Shown: positions 14,424 through 30,538, counted from the first letter of the stretch. The stretch is 64,000 nt of DNA from Mycoplasma struthionis (GCF_003855455.1 NZ_CP034044.1:620001-684000), one strand, 5' to 3'. Program-made: numbers and translations. The notes: a model not told the origin generated them from the sequence alone.

Positions 14424-16188
14424 GTCTAAGATTTTCAGCATTAAACATGTCATAATTTTCTAAAGCCATATTTAATAAATAAGAATTTAAAAATAAAACT
14501 TGATTTTGTAAATTATATATTGAGTTAGGTTGAGCTTTACTTTCTTTAAAGTAATCTAGAAGGTTTGTATAGTTATTTAATTTAGTTTTAAATTGAGTTT
14601 CTTGGCTTTTTAAAGGTGTGTTACTTCAATTAAATGAAGTACTTAATTCTTTAACTTTAACTAAAGCATCATATACTTTTTTAGCATATTGATAAACTTG
14701 AATTGCTAAGCTTGTACTATTATTTATTTTGCTAAATAAATTTGTAAAGTCTTCAAATGTTCAGTTATTTGTTAAGTTTACATTTAATAAACTTACTAAA
14801 TCCTGAACTAAATCAGATAGACCTTTTTTATTTCCTTTTGTAACTGTTGCTTCCTTTATAGTTTCTAAATAATTTACTAAGTCTCTAGCTTGTGTATTGG
14901 TACCTTTTATTTTGTTTAATTGATCTATTACTTTTTGAAAATTGAAAATTGGACTATTTGTAAATTCTAAATTATTTAAATTATTTAGACTTGTATAAAT
15001 TACATTTCTATTTGTTCTATTATATTGATTTAAAATAGGTTTTAAAGCTCCGTATCTTTTAGCTAAGTTTGTTTTTAAAGTATTAAATTTTTGAGTAGCT
15101 GAAGTAGCCTTATCTGTTTGCTTACTTTTTACATAATTTAATATACCTAATTTAGTATTTAAGACCACATTGGTTTTATAAACTAATAAAGAAAAAATTT
15201 CTAAAAAGTATTTTGTTAATTTAGCAGCATCACCTGTTTTTGAATTTAAAAAGATATCTTGTAATGTAGCTTTTTTAGAAACTAAATAATTAATAAAATC
15301 GTTAATGTTTACATTTGCATTTGGTTTTTCAGATGCAAAATTTGAAAATGTTGAAATTAATTCACCACTTTCTTTTGCTAATTTTACATAATCTAAATAA
15401 TCAATGTTTGCTTCAGTTTTATTTGAAGCTAAAACACTTAGATTTAAAGTTTTAGCATAAGCAATAACAGCCTTGATTAATTCATTAGCTTTTAAATTTA
15501 GAGATTCTTTAGCTTTTTGGGTTTTAGCTAATCCATATAAATTATTTATATCATTTGTTTCTAAATCTAAATTTGATACTTGTTCTAATAAAGATTGTAA
15601 TTGTGTTTTAAAAGTTTCAAAAGTTTGTGAGTTTGATGATGATAATTTTTTTAAGATTGCTAATAATCCATTTGAATTATCTGAAAGTTGAAAGTTTAAA
15701 GCAATAGTAGAAATATTTTTAATATCATTTCTAATTTGTAAATTATTATTTACAGCCAAAACAAAATTTGCAGGTACATTTGCTTTTGCAAATAAAGCTG
15801 TTTCTTTTGCTTGTGTATCATCATCAGCTTCAGGTGCAGTAGTTACGTTTTTAGGTTGGTTAGTATTTTCATTAGCATTTGTATTTGAAGAAGTTGCGCT
15901 AGCATCTGAATTTGGTTTTGTTACACTGCTTTGGTTTGATGATGTGCTTTCTTCATTTTTAGAAGATGAAGCTGTAGAAGAACTTAAATCTTGTGTGCCT
16001 TCAGAATTACTTGATAAAGAAGGATCTGTAGGCGTATTATTTTCTTCAGGTGTTTCATTTAAAGCACTTGAATCATCTACCTTTGTTTTAGTATTTTTAT
16101 TATTTTTTTGACAAGAAGCCGCAATAGAAACCATGGCTAAAGGAGATAAAGCCATAGTTATTAAAAATAATTTTTTTATTTTTCTCAT
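14404..16188 (-). CDS. surface lipoprotein, paralogue of the next gene
   Basis: 594 aa. It starts MRKIKKLFLITMALSPLAMV and has a lipobox ending AASC (Cys26), so it should be lipid-anchored on the cell surface. Residues about 30-120 are low complexity, rich in Ser, Thr, Asn, Glu and Pro. The rest is helix-rich, with blocks such as FETFKTQLQSLLEQVSNLDL and a repeated Lys/Asn-Leu pattern. A TGA read as Trp follows LTNN; the chain then ends LRLSQITI before TAG. Blocks match the neighbouring lipoprotein (same signal peptide type, KTNVVLNTKLGILNY versus MDILFASKIGALNY), so the pair arose by duplication. Function unknown; adhesin or antigen is a guess. Confidence 0.85.
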
Positions 16189-16287
16189 AAATCAAAACCT
16201 TTCAATTTTAATAAATTAGTTGTATAAATTATAACATTATAAAAAAACAAACCTAAAATTATTTATGTTTGTTAATTTTTAATTTAA

Positions 16288-17936
16288 TTAAGCAGCTTGT
16301 GGAGCAGCAATTTCTAAGTTTGTAAATGCGTCACTTTCAGCGTTAAATTGTTTGAAGATTTCAGCAACAACTAGTTGAGCGTATGAAGTGATTGTTCTAA
16401 CTGATTGATTTAAAGCATATAATGAATTAGCTTCAAAAGGAGTTTGAGGGCCTTTTAATTTATTTAATTCTGAATTCAATTCACTTAATTTTGCAACTTC
16501 AGCTTTCGCAGTAGCTAAATCATCTCCTGTAGCTTTTGAAGCACCATCTAATAAATCGGCCAATAAACCTTGAATTGCCAAACCTTTTAAGAATACATTT
16601 AATCCTGCACTTCAGCTTGGAGCTACAGAGTTAAAGAAATCTACAAAGTTTTGTAATTTACCATTTTCATCATAGTTTAAATCATTAACTGATTGTAATC
16701 CTGCAAATTCAGAAACTAGTCCTTTAGTAGTTTTTTGTTCAACTGTAACATCTAATAAAGCATTTTTTAATTTTAGTAAGTTATCATAAGCTTTTTTAGC
16801 ATTGGTATCTGATTCTTTTGCTTTAAAACTTTCTAAAGCTGTTGATAAAACTCCATTTTCCCCAAACTTATCTGCTATCGCTTTTAATTTGTCGTAAACT
16901 GGTTTTACAGAAGTAAATTTAGCTTTATAAGCATCTAATCTTGCTTTGATTTTTGAATTATATTTCATCAATGCTTCGTTTACTTTATTTGTTTTTTCAC
17001 TATCACTTGAAGCTGTATAATTTAAAGCTCCGATTTTTGAAGCAAATAAAATATCCATACGATTTACTATTAATGAAAACATTTGTAAAAATGTCTTTAC
17101 GCTTTGAGCTGCATCAGAAGAATCCTTCATAAATTGGTTTGATAGGCCTGATGCTGAAGCTTCTAAAAATCTAGCTAAATCATTTGTTGAGTTATCTGTT
17201 TGTGGCGCTACATTTGCATAAACAGTCATTTTTTTGATTAAACCTTCGCCTAGTGAATCTTTTAAATATCATGCTAAGTCTTTGTCTTCTAATGACAATA
17301 ATAACTCAGTGTTAGCAAAAGTATGAACTTTTTGTAAAAATTCTTTTGCTTTTTCCATAAATTTCATTCTTGCATCTTTATAAGCAGCAACATCACCAGT
17401 ATTTCCTTGAATTTGCCCTGCTTTAGTTTGATCTAATCCTAAATTCATTAATTGTAATAATAAAGCTAGTATTTCTGTTTTAAATGTTCCAAATTGTGAA
17501 TCCTTGTGTAATTCTCACTTGCTTTTTTAGATAAAACAGCAAACAAACCTTTTGATTCATTAATTAATGCATCATCAGTTTTATTAACATCTAACCCAAA
17601 AGCACCTCTAACGATGTTTTTTACTTGGAATCTTGTTCCTAAGTTTCCTGCTACTTTTTGATTAAAATCATCAGATAATGCTACTGTTGCATTAGCTTGT
17701 GTAGCTGGTTGGTTATCTTGTGTACCAGCTGGTCCATTATTTGCACCTTCTGATGCTGGAGTAGTAGTTTTAGGTTGCTCTGCTCCAGTATTTTCAGTTT
17801 TAGGAGTTTTTGGAGTTGCAGGGGTTGTTACTACTTTTGATTTTTCTTCATTTTTAGCACATGATGCAGCAACTGCTGTTAAAGCTATAGGACTCAATGC
17901 TAGAGTCGCTAGAAATAATTTTTTAAATTTTTTCAT
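16288..17936 (-). pseudogene. surface lipoprotein, frameshifted paralogue
   Basis: It starts MKKFKKLFLATLALSPIALT with lipobox AASC (Cys26) and a Pro/Thr-rich linker of TTPATPKTP type. The first frame runs to about 17522 and then enters out-of-frame residues before a stop at 17466. The second frame gives WELHKDSQFGTFKTEILALL and continues through a TGA-coded Trp to the end LEIAAPQAA. The total length is two bases more than a multiple of three, as expected for one lost base. A run of six A at about 17523-17528 (coding strand) is the likely site; seven A would join the frames into about 549 aa. It may be a sequencing error or a phase-variable switch. The restored protein resembles its downstream paralogue. 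Confidence 0.85.
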
Positions 17937-18000
17937 TTTATTCCTTTCATTAAAAAGTTATAAGTATATATTTTATAGTAAAAAGCACCAAATGTTATAA

Positions 18001-18036
18001 AAAAAATGCAAATTTATTAAAAATTGCATTTTTTTC
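18001..18036 (-). terminator. intrinsic terminator after PQ-loop gene
   Basis: AAATGCAA pairs with TTGCATTT around an AT-rich loop, with A/T tracts on both sides. It follows the stop of the 18051-18845 gene by about 15 bases. Confidence 0.75.
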
Positions 18037-18050
18037 AATTTTTTTGTCAT

Positions 18051-18845
18051 TTATGCACTTTTTTGTTGCATTTTAATTTCATGAGCATGTTTATGTTCTA
18101 ATTCTTTATAATGCAAAATAAATGCTAATTGAATTGCATATACTATTGTAGAGATTATTTGTCATATTAATCCTCCAATAAATGCAGTCATAGCTCCATC
18201 TTGTAAGCCTAATCCTTGGTTCTTTGCATTAACTATGCTTAAACTAAAGAAAATAATTCATCAGGTATTGTTTACTAAAAAGATTGCAGGCATTCATGGT
18301 GTAAGCCCTTTGAAATCTTTATTTTTAAAACTGATGATTAACTGAGGCATGAAAGCTAAAGTTGTAAATGAAGGGGCAATTAAACCGAAAATCAATGATT
18401 CTGTCCCTGTCATTCATTTAATCAGTGCTCCTTTTTCTGGATAAAACTTGTTAAATTTAATTTTGTGATATACTAATACGCTAAATACTGCAAACATTGC
18501 TATAGTAAATAATACAAAGAATGTAATTGCAATGACTACTTTTGAAAGTGTTTTTTCTTTTCTATTTTGATCATAGTAATGTAAATAGAACATTGTAAAG
18601 CTATATATAATGGTACAAATGAAGTTGGCAACAAATATATATCAACCGTCTTCATTTCCTCCAAAAACACCTAATACAAGTCAAACTAATAAACCAAAGT
18701 AAAATATTCAAAATGATAAATAATTAACGTTACCTGTTTTTTTAGTTTTGCGTAAATGTAAAAGTTGTGGAAAACCTAAGCAAATTGTTGTTATTGCTGC
18801 AAGTATTCCAAAAACTTGAATAAATACATTAATGATTGTTGTCAT
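18051..18845 (-). CDS. PQ-loop (SWEET/MtN3-like) membrane protein
   Basis: 264 aa, starting [20 protein letters not shown], ending KMQQKSA before TAA. About seven hydrophobic helices. Two PQ-loop motifs are visible: [20 protein letters not shown] near residue 24 and [20 protein letters not shown] near residue 155. This two-repeat architecture is shared by SWEET sugar transporters and related amino-acid or cofactor carriers. It probably moves a small solute, but the substrate cannot be inferred. Six TGA codons encode Trp. It is a single-gene unit between the lipoproteins and the tRNA cluster. Confidence 0.8.
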
Positions 18846-18901
18846 AATAATACTTTTAAATTATACTTGATTTAATGTTTTTTATTTTTAAAAAATAAAA
18901 T

Positions 18902-18923
18902 AAAAAAACACCTTTAGGTGTTT
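18902..18923 (-). terminator. intrinsic terminator of the tRNA cluster
   Basis: AAACACC pairs with GGTGTTT around TTTA, followed on the minus strand by a run of T. It lies 15 bases after tRNA-Phe, the last gene of the cluster. Confidence 0.85.
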
Positions 18924-18937
18924 AGTCATTTCTGAAA

Positions 18938-19013
18938 TGGTGGCTCCGGCAGGAATCGAACCAGCGACACACGGAGCTTCAGTCCGTTGCTCTACCAACT
19001 GAGCTACAGAGCC
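18938..19013 (-). tRNA. tRNA-Phe (GAA)
   Basis: Cloverleaf folds with acceptor GGCTCTG, anticodon stem ACGGA/TCCGT, anticodon GAA and T-loop GGTTCGATTCC; CCA is encoded. Last of eight tRNA genes in one minus-strand cluster. There is one wobble pair in the acceptor stem. Confidence 0.95.
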
Positions 19014-19017
19014 ATAA

Positions 19018-19094
19018 TGGCGGTCCAGACGGGAATTGAACCCGCGATCTCTTCCGTGACAGGGAAGCGTATTAAACCACTTTACCACTGGACC
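19018..19094 (-). tRNA. tRNA-Asp (GTC)
   Basis: Acceptor GGTCCAG pairs with CTGGACC; anticodon stem CTTCC/GGAAG with loop CTGTCAC, anticodon GTC. T-arm GGGTTCAATTCCC. CCA is encoded. Four bases separate it from tRNA-Phe. Confidence 0.95.
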
Positions 19095-19095
19095 G

Positions 19096-19172
19096 TGGTT
19101 GCGGAGATTGGATTCGAACCAATGACCTTTGGGTTATGAGCCCAACGAGCTGCCAAACTGCTCCACTCCGCG
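19096..19172 (-). tRNA. initiator tRNA-fMet (CAT)
   Basis: Anticodon CAT in loop CTCATAA. The anticodon stem ends with three G-C pairs (GGG/CCC) and the first base pair is an unpaired C1-A72, both diagnostic of bacterial initiator tRNA. CCA is encoded. Confidence 0.95.
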
Positions 19173-19178
19173 ATATAA

Positions 19179-19269
19179 TGGCGGGCAATGAGGGATTTGA
19201 ACCCCCGCGGGCCGTGAAGCCCCTGGCAGTTTTCAAGACTGCTCCCTTCAGCCACTTGGGTAATTGCCC
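19179..19269 (-). tRNA. tRNA-Ser (TGA)
   Basis: 91 bases with the long variable arm of class II tRNAs. Acceptor GGGCAAT/ATTGCCC, anticodon stem GCAGT/ACTGC, anticodon TGA. CCA is encoded. Confidence 0.95.
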
Positions 19270-19271
19270 AT

Positions 19272-19347
19272 TGGTGGACCCAACAGGACTCGAACCTGTA
19301 ACCGACCGGTTATGAGCCGGTTGCTCTAACCATTGAGCTATGGGTCC
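19272..19347 (-). tRNA. tRNA-Ile2 (CAT, expected lysidine-modified)
   Basis: Anticodon CAT, but acceptor GGACCC, D-arm TAGCTCAATGGTTAGAGC and anticodon stem ACCGG/CCGGT match the minor isoleucine tRNA rather than elongator Met. TilS would convert C34 to lysidine for AUA reading (known for the family). Its position between Met and Ser matches the usual Firmicute cluster order. Confidence 0.85.
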
Positions 19348-19372
19348 GTAGCCCTATAGGGTTTATTACATA

Positions 19373-19449
19373 TGGTAGCACCGAAGAGAGTCGAACTCTT
19401 GACCTTCCGGGTATGAACCGGACGCTCTAACCAACTGAGCTACAGTGCC
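19373..19449 (-). tRNA. elongator tRNA-Met (CAT)
   Basis: Anticodon CAT in loop TTCATAC with stem TCCGG/CCGGA, which lacks the three G-C pairs of the initiator. First pair is G-U. CCA is encoded. Confidence 0.9.
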
Positions 19450-19453
19450 ATAA

Positions 19454-19530
19454 TGGTGGAGAGGAAGGGACTCGAACCCTCTACCTCCTGCGTGCAAGGC
19501 AGGCGCTCTGGCCAGGTGAGCTACCCCCCC
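19454..19530 (-). tRNA. tRNA-Ala (TGC)
   Basis: Acceptor starts with seven G residues pairing with CCTCTCC (two wobble pairs). Anticodon stem CCTGC/GCAGG, anticodon TGC. T-loop GGGTTCGAGTCCC. CCA is encoded. Confidence 0.95.
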
Positions 19531-19535
19531 ATAAA

Positions 19536-19612
19536 TGGTGAAGAAGACAGGATTCGAACCTGCGACAACTTGGTCCCAAACCAAGGGCTCTGCCAAGCTG
19601 AGCTACTTCTCC
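19536..19612 (-). tRNA. tRNA-Pro (TGG)
   Basis: First gene of the cluster. Acceptor GGAGAAG/CTTCTTC, anticodon stem CTTGG/CCAAG with loop TTTGGGA, anticodon TGG. CCA is encoded. The order Pro-Ala-Met-Ile2-Ser-fMet-Asp-Phe follows the common Bacillales/mollicute arrangement. Confidence 0.95.
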
Positions 19613-19643
19613 ACGGCGTATGCTAGTATTTGATACGTTATTA

Positions 19644-19673
19644 ATTATATATAATTTTTTTTAAAGTTTTCAA
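19644..19673 (-). promoter_or_regulatory. promoter of the tRNA cluster
   Basis: TTGAAA at 19668-19673 and TATAAT at 19644-19649, 18 bases apart, located 32 bases before tRNA-Pro. This is one of the best sigma-A type promoters in the window. Confidence 0.75.
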
Positions 19674-19679
19674 AAAAAA

Positions 19680-20951
19680 TTAAAATTTCTCATCATCTCA
19701 GGTAAATTCAAAATCTCTTATCTTAATTGTGTCGCCTTTTTTAACTTTTGCGTCTCTAATTAATTCAAAAAGTCCGACTTTTTCTAATTTTGCATTTAAC
19801 CTTCATAAGTTATCTAAAGAAATAACTGGAATTTTATCATATATATTATATACATCATCCCCAATTACTTCTCATGTGTCTGAATTTAGTTGAATTATTT
19901 CAGTAGGTTTTTTATTTAAAGTTATATGAACAATTTCATTTTCTAATTTTTCAAGTTCTTGTATTTCGTTTTTTTTGCTTTGTAATAATTCAAACATAGC
20001 TGTTTTAATAGCTTCTATATCATCATTAATAAAAGCACAGCTTTCAACTATTACTAAATCTGGATATTTAGCTTTAAATTCTTTTAAATGATTTTCATAA
20101 GCATCTAGATCTTTTTTATTAGCAATAATAATTTGAGGTAATTTTTCAAGTCTTAAATTATAGTTTTTTAATTCATTATTAATAATTTCAAAATCTTCGA
20201 TTGGATTTTTATTATCAGATCCAAAGTCAATAATATGAGCAATTACTTTACAACGTTCTATATGTTTTAAAAATTGAATTCCCAAACCTTTTCCTTCACT
20301 TGCAAATTCAATTAAACCTGGTAAATCAGCTACTACAAAACTTTTGTCATGATATTTAACCATACCAAGTTGAGGAACTAAAGTAGTAAAGTCATAATCA
20401 GCAACTTTTGCTTTTGCATTTGTAATTAAATTTAAAATAGAACTTTTACCGGCTGATGGTTTTCCAACAAAACCAACATCTGCTAAAACTTTTAAAGTTA
20501 AATGAAGTTCAAAGCTTTCACCTCTTGTTCCATTTTCACATAGTCTAGGTGCAGTATTACGAGAAGATTTAAATTTTAAATTCCCTTTGCCACCTTTTCC
20601 ACCTTTTGCAATTAAATATTTTTGATCATCAACAATATCAGCAATTAATTTACCATCTAAATAAACCATTGTACCCATAGGAACTTTAACAATTAAATCT
20701 TGTCCTGCTGCCCCATATGCATTTTTTGGTTTACCGTTTTCGCCATTTTCAGCTATTATTTTATTTTGATAATAAAATGGTAATAAGGTGTTTTGACCTG
20801 TGTCTCCTTGAAAATAAACTGAACCACCGTTTCCACCATCTCCTCCATCAGGTCCACCACGATCAACGTTGGCTTCACGTCTAAAAGAAATAATGCCATC
20901 TCCACCTTTTCCGGCTTTAACTAAAATATCAACTTCATCTATAAATTTCAT
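19680..20951 (-). CDS. obg: GTPase Obg (ribosome assembly)
   Basis: Essential GTPase in 50S maturation and stress control; 423 aa. N-terminal glycine-rich Obg fold (residues 1-158, VKAGKGGDGIISFRREANVD, GGPDGGDGGNGGSVYF), then the G domain with GFVGKPSAGKSSILN, DLPGLIE and NKKDL, then a C-terminal OCT domain after the first TGA-coded Trp (DTWEV), ending TWDDEKF. It is monocistronic between metG and the tRNA promoter. TAAAAT seven bases before the ATG and absence of a ribosome binding site suggest a leaderless mRNA. Confidence 0.97.
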
Positions 20952-20958
20952 ACTAATT

Positions 20959-20964
20959 ATTTTA
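20959..20964 (-). promoter_or_regulatory. -10 box of obg, leaderless
   Basis: TAAAAT on the minus strand ends seven bases before the obg ATG. The sequence between (AATTAGT) has no Shine-Dalgarno, so the start codon should be at or near the 5' end of the mRNA. Confidence 0.55.
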
Positions 20965-20991
20965 GCATAATTTATGACTTAAAAAATAAAA

Positions 20992-21008
20992 TTAGCCATT
21001 GCTATTGG

Positions 21009-21012
<4 letters not shown>
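20992..21012 (-). terminator. intrinsic terminator overlapping the metG stop
   Basis: TTAGCCA pairs with TGGCTAA around a seven-base loop, followed by TTTTATTTTTT on the minus strand. The TAG stop of metG lies in the 5' arm of the stem. Confidence 0.85.
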
Positions 21013-23344
<2,332 letters not shown>

Positions 23345-23431
23345 TTTATTTCCTTAATTATTAAAAATTATACAATATTAGCATTTTAAAACTTTAATAA
23401 AAGTTGCTTTATCTGTTTTTTATTTAAATAA

Positions 23432-23454
23432 AAAAAGCATCATCATGATGCTTA
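23432..23454 (-). terminator. intrinsic terminator after 23468-24016 gene
   Basis: AAGCATCA pairs with TGATGCTT, followed on the minus strand by seven T. It lies about 14 bases after the stop of the upstream membrane-protein gene. Confidence 0.8.
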
Positions 23455-23467
23455 AATTAAAATAGAT

Positions 23468-24016
23468 TTAATTAATATATTTTTTATTTTTAAAATAAAT
23501 TATTAATGGAATATAAATTAAAAATATTGTAATTAAATATATAAACAAAACAATAAGGCTAAATTTTAGAGCATCAGCAAATATATTAAATGCTATAGAA
23601 ATAATAATTGAAACTAAAGCAATATTTAATATAACGAAAGATGATATAAAGTTAATTTTATTTGTTTTTTTATTTTCATTAATAAATTGAATTTTATTAA
23701 TGAAAAACATAGAAAATAAGCTTCTTAATCAGCCATTTCTATTTTTATATAAAATAGCGAATTTAGTAATTTGTATCATAAAATAAGATAAATAAACTAA
23801 AGTAAAAGAGATAGGATAATTATATTTTCAATTTATATATTTTTTTACTTTTTTTATTTCAGGTTCATTTATTAAAGAAATTTTATTGTTATAGTCATTA
23901 CATCAGATTATATAAACAAAAATAAAAAGTAATGATAAAACAAAAACTATGTTTAATAAAATCTCAAAGCTTAAAAATAGTTTTTTATTTAAGTTTAATT
24001 CATTTTTTTGCTTCAT
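23468..24016 (-). CDS. unknown small membrane protein
   Basis: 182 aa, unrecognised. It starts MKQKNELNLNKKLFLSFEIL and has four hydrophobic stretches (about residues 14-38, 67-88, 116-140 and 145-172), separated by short Lys/Asn-rich loops. Three TGA codons are Trp. AAGGAAAA precedes the ATG. No motif or partner gene points to a role. It sits alone between the methyltransferase and the rRNA operon terminator. Confidence 0.7.
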
Positions 24017-24171
24017 ATTTTTTCCTTATTACTATTTAGTTCTTTCAGTATACAAAAAAATTAGTAATATTTTTTATTAAGTTATAAAAAAGGTTTAAAT
24101 TTTATTTTTTATATATAAAAATGGAAATTTTTTAAGTTTTTTATTTTAAAAACAAAATTTGTATATAAAAT

Positions 24172-24200
24172 AAAAAAGTGCTTAGATTAAGCACTTTTTA
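24172..24200 (-). terminator. intrinsic terminator of the rRNA operon
   Basis: AAAAAGTGCTTA pairs with TAAGCACTTTTT around a three-base loop, followed by T on the minus strand. It lies about 55 bases after the 23S 3' end. Confidence 0.85.
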
Positions 24201-24202
24201 AT

Positions 24203-24231
24203 CGTTCTCTGAAAACTGAATACGACAATTT
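24203..24231 (-). promoter_or_regulatory. 23S rRNA processing stem, 3' arm
   Basis: On the minus strand this reads AATTGTCGTATTCAGTTTTC followed by AGAGAAC. It is complementary to the segment just upstream of 23S (27245-27271). The two arms would form a long helix that brackets pre-23S, a typical RNase III substrate. Confidence 0.75.
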
Positions 24232-24257
24232 TAAATCTCGCTATAAAATTTATCACT

Positions 24258-27152
<2,895 letters not shown>

Positions 27153-27244
27153 TGTTTTGTTATATTTGTTGTATGATCTATTGTTTGTCTATAATTTTGT
27201 ATTCTATAGGTTGATCTAAACTTTGAAATATTAATTAATATATC

Positions 27245-27271
27245 AATGTCGTTATTCAGTTTTCAAAGAAC
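27245..27271 (-). promoter_or_regulatory. 23S rRNA processing stem, 5' arm
   Basis: On the minus strand GTTCTTTGAAAACTGAATAA then CGACATT. Its reverse complement matches the 3' flank of 23S (24203-24231) with only small bulges. Confidence 0.75.
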
Positions 27272-27285
27272 AAAATTGAGAGATT

Positions 27286-27309
27286 GTTCTCTCAAAACTG
27301 GATACAAAT
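27286..27309 (-). promoter_or_regulatory. 16S rRNA processing stem, 3' arm
   Basis: On the minus strand ATTTGTATCCAGTTTTGAGA then GAAC. It pairs with the flank upstream of 16S (28896-28920), so the 16S precursor is looped out by its own helix. Confidence 0.75.
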
Positions 27310-27335
27310 ATTACTCCATAACTAGTGTACTCCGT

Positions 27336-28857
<1,522 letters not shown>

Positions 28858-28895
28858 TGTTATCTATATTATTGAAAATAAATTGACGTTATGGT

Positions 28896-28920
28896 ATTTG
28901 TATCCAGTTTTCAAAGAACT
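28896..28920 (-). promoter_or_regulatory. 16S rRNA processing stem, 5' arm
   Basis: On the minus strand AGTTCTTTGAAAACTGGATA then CAAAT. The reverse complement is found immediately downstream of 16S (27286-27309). Confidence 0.75.
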
Positions 28921-28954
28921 ATCTTTTATGCTTTTATTAATAAGCACAATATCT

Positions 28955-28982
28955 ATTATACACATTTTTTTTATTTTTTCAA
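28955..28982 (-). promoter_or_regulatory. rRNA operon promoter
   Basis: TTGAAA at 28977-28982 and TATAAT at 28955-28960 with a 16-base A-rich spacer, about 100 bases upstream of 16S. It lies right after the greA terminator. Confidence 0.75.
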
Positions 28983-29003
28983 AAATTATGAAAAAAATTA
29001 ATA

Positions 29004-29026
29004 AAAAAAGAGAAATTCCCTTTTTT
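29004..29026 (-). terminator. intrinsic terminator after greA
   Basis: AAAAAAGGG pairs with CTCTTTTTT (one G-U) around AATTT on the minus strand, followed by T. It lies just after the greA stop. Confidence 0.65.
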
Positions 29027-29033
29027 AATGATT

Positions 29034-29503
29034 TTAATTAATACTTTCAATTTTTACACGGTATTTTTTAGGAGCTTCTACTTCTAAAATTTCTCCAACT
29101 TCACGACCTAATATAGCACGAGCTAAAGGAGAACTGTTTGAGATTTTGTCATTAAATGGATCAGCATCTAATGCACCTACTATTGTTACATTATATTTTT
29201 TATTATCACTTAAGTTAAAAACATTTACAGATGAACCGATTTTTACTATATTAGAGTTTTTAGAAGTTTCATCAATTATTTCAGCATTTTCTAAAATGTG
29301 TTGAATTTCTAAAATTTCATTTTCTATAGCAGCTTGTTTATCACGGGCCGCATCATATTCAGCGTTTTCTGATAAGTCCCTTGATTTCTAGCTTCTTTAA
29401 TTTCTTCTATTACTTGAGGTCTTTCAACTTCTTGTAAATGAGTCAACTTTCTTTGATATTCTTGTAAACTTTCACGAGTTAAATAAATTTTTTCTTGTGC
29501 CAT
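29034..29503 (-). pseudogene. greA: transcription elongation factor GreA, frameshifted
   Basis: GreA rescues backtracked RNA polymerase by stimulating transcript cleavage. The first frame reads MAQEKIYLTRESLQEYQRKL and EEIKEARNQG. The conserved DLSENAEYDAARDKQ with the acidic tip loop is in the next frame, and the rest (IVGALDADPFNDKISNSSPL, ending KYRVKIESIN) follows in that frame. The total length is two bases above a multiple of three. One extra G in the GGG at about 29378-29380 would join the frames into 156 aa, the normal length. The gene is AAGGAG-preceded and otherwise perfect, so a sequencing error is likely. Confidence 0.88.
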
Positions 29504-29547
29504 ATTGTTCTCCTTATTTTAAGCTATTATTTTAATTTTATCTTATT

Positions 29548-30255
29548 TTAGTGCTTATTAGATAAAAGTAATAATTTTTGGTGTTTGATTTTAAAAATTT
29601 CATGTTTAAAATCTACTAATGAATTGATTAAAGATAAATTTTGTTTATATTCTTTAATTGAATTTAAATAAATAATTATTAAGCCTTGTTTTTTTAGTTT
29701 TTTTACTCCGTCATTTATTTGAGTTTCTAAATGAGAAGATCTCAAATCAAAAACTGCATCATATTCTATATTATTATCTGAATAAAATAGTTCTGAAGTA
29801 TTAATATCTGGAAAATCATTTTTAATTTCAGATATTTTTTGAATTTCTAAATAGTTTTTTTCTTGATAAATTTTAGCTTTAGTTAAATTAGAAAGAGAAA
29901 TGGCTAAATAATCATTTCTTGAAACTACATTTACATTTTCAAAGTTGTTTAAATAAATACTATTTGCTAAAAAAGTAACAGTTAAATCATCTAAACAAAA
30001 TTCATAGTATTTTTTAATTCCGTTTAAAATAACTCCATAGTTTTCATTTTCAGTTTTTAATTTAGCTATTAATTCTTTTTCGTGTTGATTATTTACTATT
30101 TCACTGTTTTGAATCTTTTTTTTATATAAAACAGTTGCAACAAAAACGATAATTGCAATTAATAAAGCAATTCCAATTGTTATACCTAAAATTAGTCTTA
30201 CATGATCAGGTATTTTAGATTCTTCACCATTAAATTTAATAAAATTATTCTTCAT
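29548..30255 (-). CDS. membrane-anchored protein, possible methyltransferase-like
   Basis: 235 aa. One N-terminal transmembrane helix at about residues 20-45 (VRLILGITIGIALLIAIIVF) after a short cytoplasmic or extracellular head, then a soluble domain. The soluble part has an alternating strand-helix pattern (YDAVFDLRSSHLETQINDGV, then KKQGLIIIYLNS) that resembles a degraded Rossmann-type methyltransferase; I recall a mycoplasma family of putative methyltransferases in this position, but no intact SAM motif is visible. It overlaps the DUF1292 gene by 11 bases. Function uncertain. Confidence 0.7.
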   Translation of the reverse strand: MKNNFIKFNGEESKIPDHVRLILGITIGIALLIAIIVFVATVLYKKKIQNSEIVNNQHEKELIAKLKTENENYGVILNGIKKYYEFCLDDLTVTFLANSIYLNNFENVNVVSRNDYLAISLSNLTKAKIYQEKNYLEIQKISEIKNDFPDINTSELFYSDNNIEYDAVFDLRSSHLETQINDGVKKLKKQGLIIIYLNSIKEYKQNLSLINSLVDFKHEIFKIKHQKLLLLSNKH

Positions 30256-30538
30256 CTTCTCCTACAAGTTTGGCTAAAATGTCTTCATTATTTTCATCTA
30301 GTGCTTCATTTTCTAATGAAAATTCATATAAGATATCAGTTAAGATATCAATTTCAGCTTCATCATCAACTTCAGAAAGTAGATTATCTTTTTCTTTTGC
30401 AAAAATAATTCCTTCTTTATTTGTTAAAGCTAAATAATGTTCTCCATTTTCAAAAAAATCAAATATTACATAAAGCTTTTCATTTGCAATTTCTACTGCT
30501 CTTTGTTCATTGATTATAAAAACTTTATTTTTAGCCAT
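30245..30538 (-). CDS. DUF1292-like acidic protein
   Basis: 97 aa. It starts MAKNKVFIINEQRAVEIANE, with a small beta-rich core (YVIFDFFENGEHYLALTNKE) and a very acidic C-terminus ending VGEDEE. This agrees with DUF1292/YrzB proteins, which in Firmicutes sit next to alaS and ruvX (YrrK) as here. Its biochemical role is unknown. It overlaps ruvX by eight bases and the downstream membrane gene by 11. Confidence 0.75.
   Translation of the reverse strand: MAKNKVFIINEQRAVEIANEKLYVIFDFFENGEHYLALTNKEGIIFAKEKDNLLSEVDDEAEIDILTDILYEFSLENEALDENNEDILAKLVGEDEE

Noticed and set aside
14404-17936. vlhA-type variable adhesin locus
   Set aside because: The pair shares a lipobox and linker type but no vlhA-like sequence or repeated cassettes are present; only two copies exist.
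18888-19596. Short frames across the tRNA cluster
   Set aside because: They cross tRNA genes and their products are only tRNA-derived sequence.
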